The notes under the pieces are model-generated. The model was not told the origin of the DNA. It was given only the letters and a program-made list of their open reading frames with translations, and did no database searches. Below are positions 63,937 to 64,000 of a stretch of DNA of 64,000 bases, piece after piece (position 1 is the stretch's first letter; every line of letters begins with the position of its first letter). The position numbers and the translations under genes were made by a program. This stretch comes from Diphasiastrum complanatum (taxonomy: Eukaryota > Streptophyta > Lycopodiopsida > Lycopodiales > Lycopodiaceae), in contig CM055102.1 in the NCBI GenBank assembly GCA_029204225.1, positions 45,691,676-45,755,675 on the forward strand. Direction: 5' to 3'.

Positions 63937-64000
63937 GTATTTCATGCTCTTTGTGTACGTTTATGCTCTTAATTCTTATCCGTTTCCCCCCATCTGTCTG
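63937..64000 (+). other. Start of intron 1 of the LRR-type gene
   Basis: Begins GTATTTCATG after exon-terminal GAAG, an acceptable plant donor site, and is T-rich as plant introns are. No acceptor is reached before the window ends. Confidence 0.5.

Overview
This is a gene-poor stretch of a large plant nuclear genome. The evidence is plant-type Ty1/copia and Ty3/gypsy elements primed by tRNA-iMet and tRNA-Asp, degenerate CCCTAAA (plant telomere-type) repeats, very long GA/TG microsatellites, and two plant genes with GT-AG introns. The species cannot be fixed from sequence alone. The density of nested, decayed retroelements and the divergent transporter would fit a gymnosperm or another large-genome vascular plant, but that is inference.

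Layout. 1-3.98 kb: no gene, ending in a 148-bp GA array. 3.98-9.63 kb: a minus-strand Copia remnant (B) broken by a plus-strand Copia element (A) that is itself cut just after its RT active site. 9.7-11.76 kb: nothing recognised. 11.76-19.69 kb: an older minus-strand Copia (D). Its LTR is split by a 6.3-kb minus-strand gypsy-type element with two LTRs, a PBS, a PPT and gag but no pol (a TR-GAG type non-autonomous element). 19.69-31.83 kb: a 12-kb plus-strand Athila/Tat-type gypsy element with gag, protease, RT/RNase H, integrase and a large extra 3' ORF (ORF3) with a coiled coil. It carries a nested MITE-like insert, and its 3' LTR ends in an inverted LTR fragment. 32-34.2 kb: a Copia RT fragment, a three-copy tandem repeat, a TG/GA microsatellite and an interstitial telomere-like block. 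36.28-38.47 kb: a complete four-exon APC-family amino acid permease gene (BAT1/GABA-permease-like, 554 aa), the only full host gene. 39.6-44.0 kb: no recognised gene. 44.0-54.9 kb: a truncated minus-strand gypsy element interrupted by a 6.1-kb minus-strand chromovirus (47443-53528) with LTRs, PBS, PPT and a chromodomain. 54.9-57.5 kb: a 5'-truncated plus-strand Copia (C) with its 3' LTR. 57.5-61.8 kb: microsatellite and short gypsy and Copia scraps. 61.8-63.2 kb: a decayed non-LTR (LINE-type) reverse transcriptase. 63.86 kb to the end: first exon (signal peptide) of a leucine-rich-repeat protein or SERK-type receptor, running off the window.

How the parts relate. The mobile elements form at least three nests (A in B; the TR-GAG and the large gypsy in Copia D; the chromovirus in the 44-kb gypsy). 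The TR-GAG and its 12-kb neighbour share gag architecture and a tRNA-Asp-type PBS, so they look like a non-autonomous element and a member of its helper family. Every element coding region seen is broken by stops, frameshifts or deletions. None appears autonomous as it stands.
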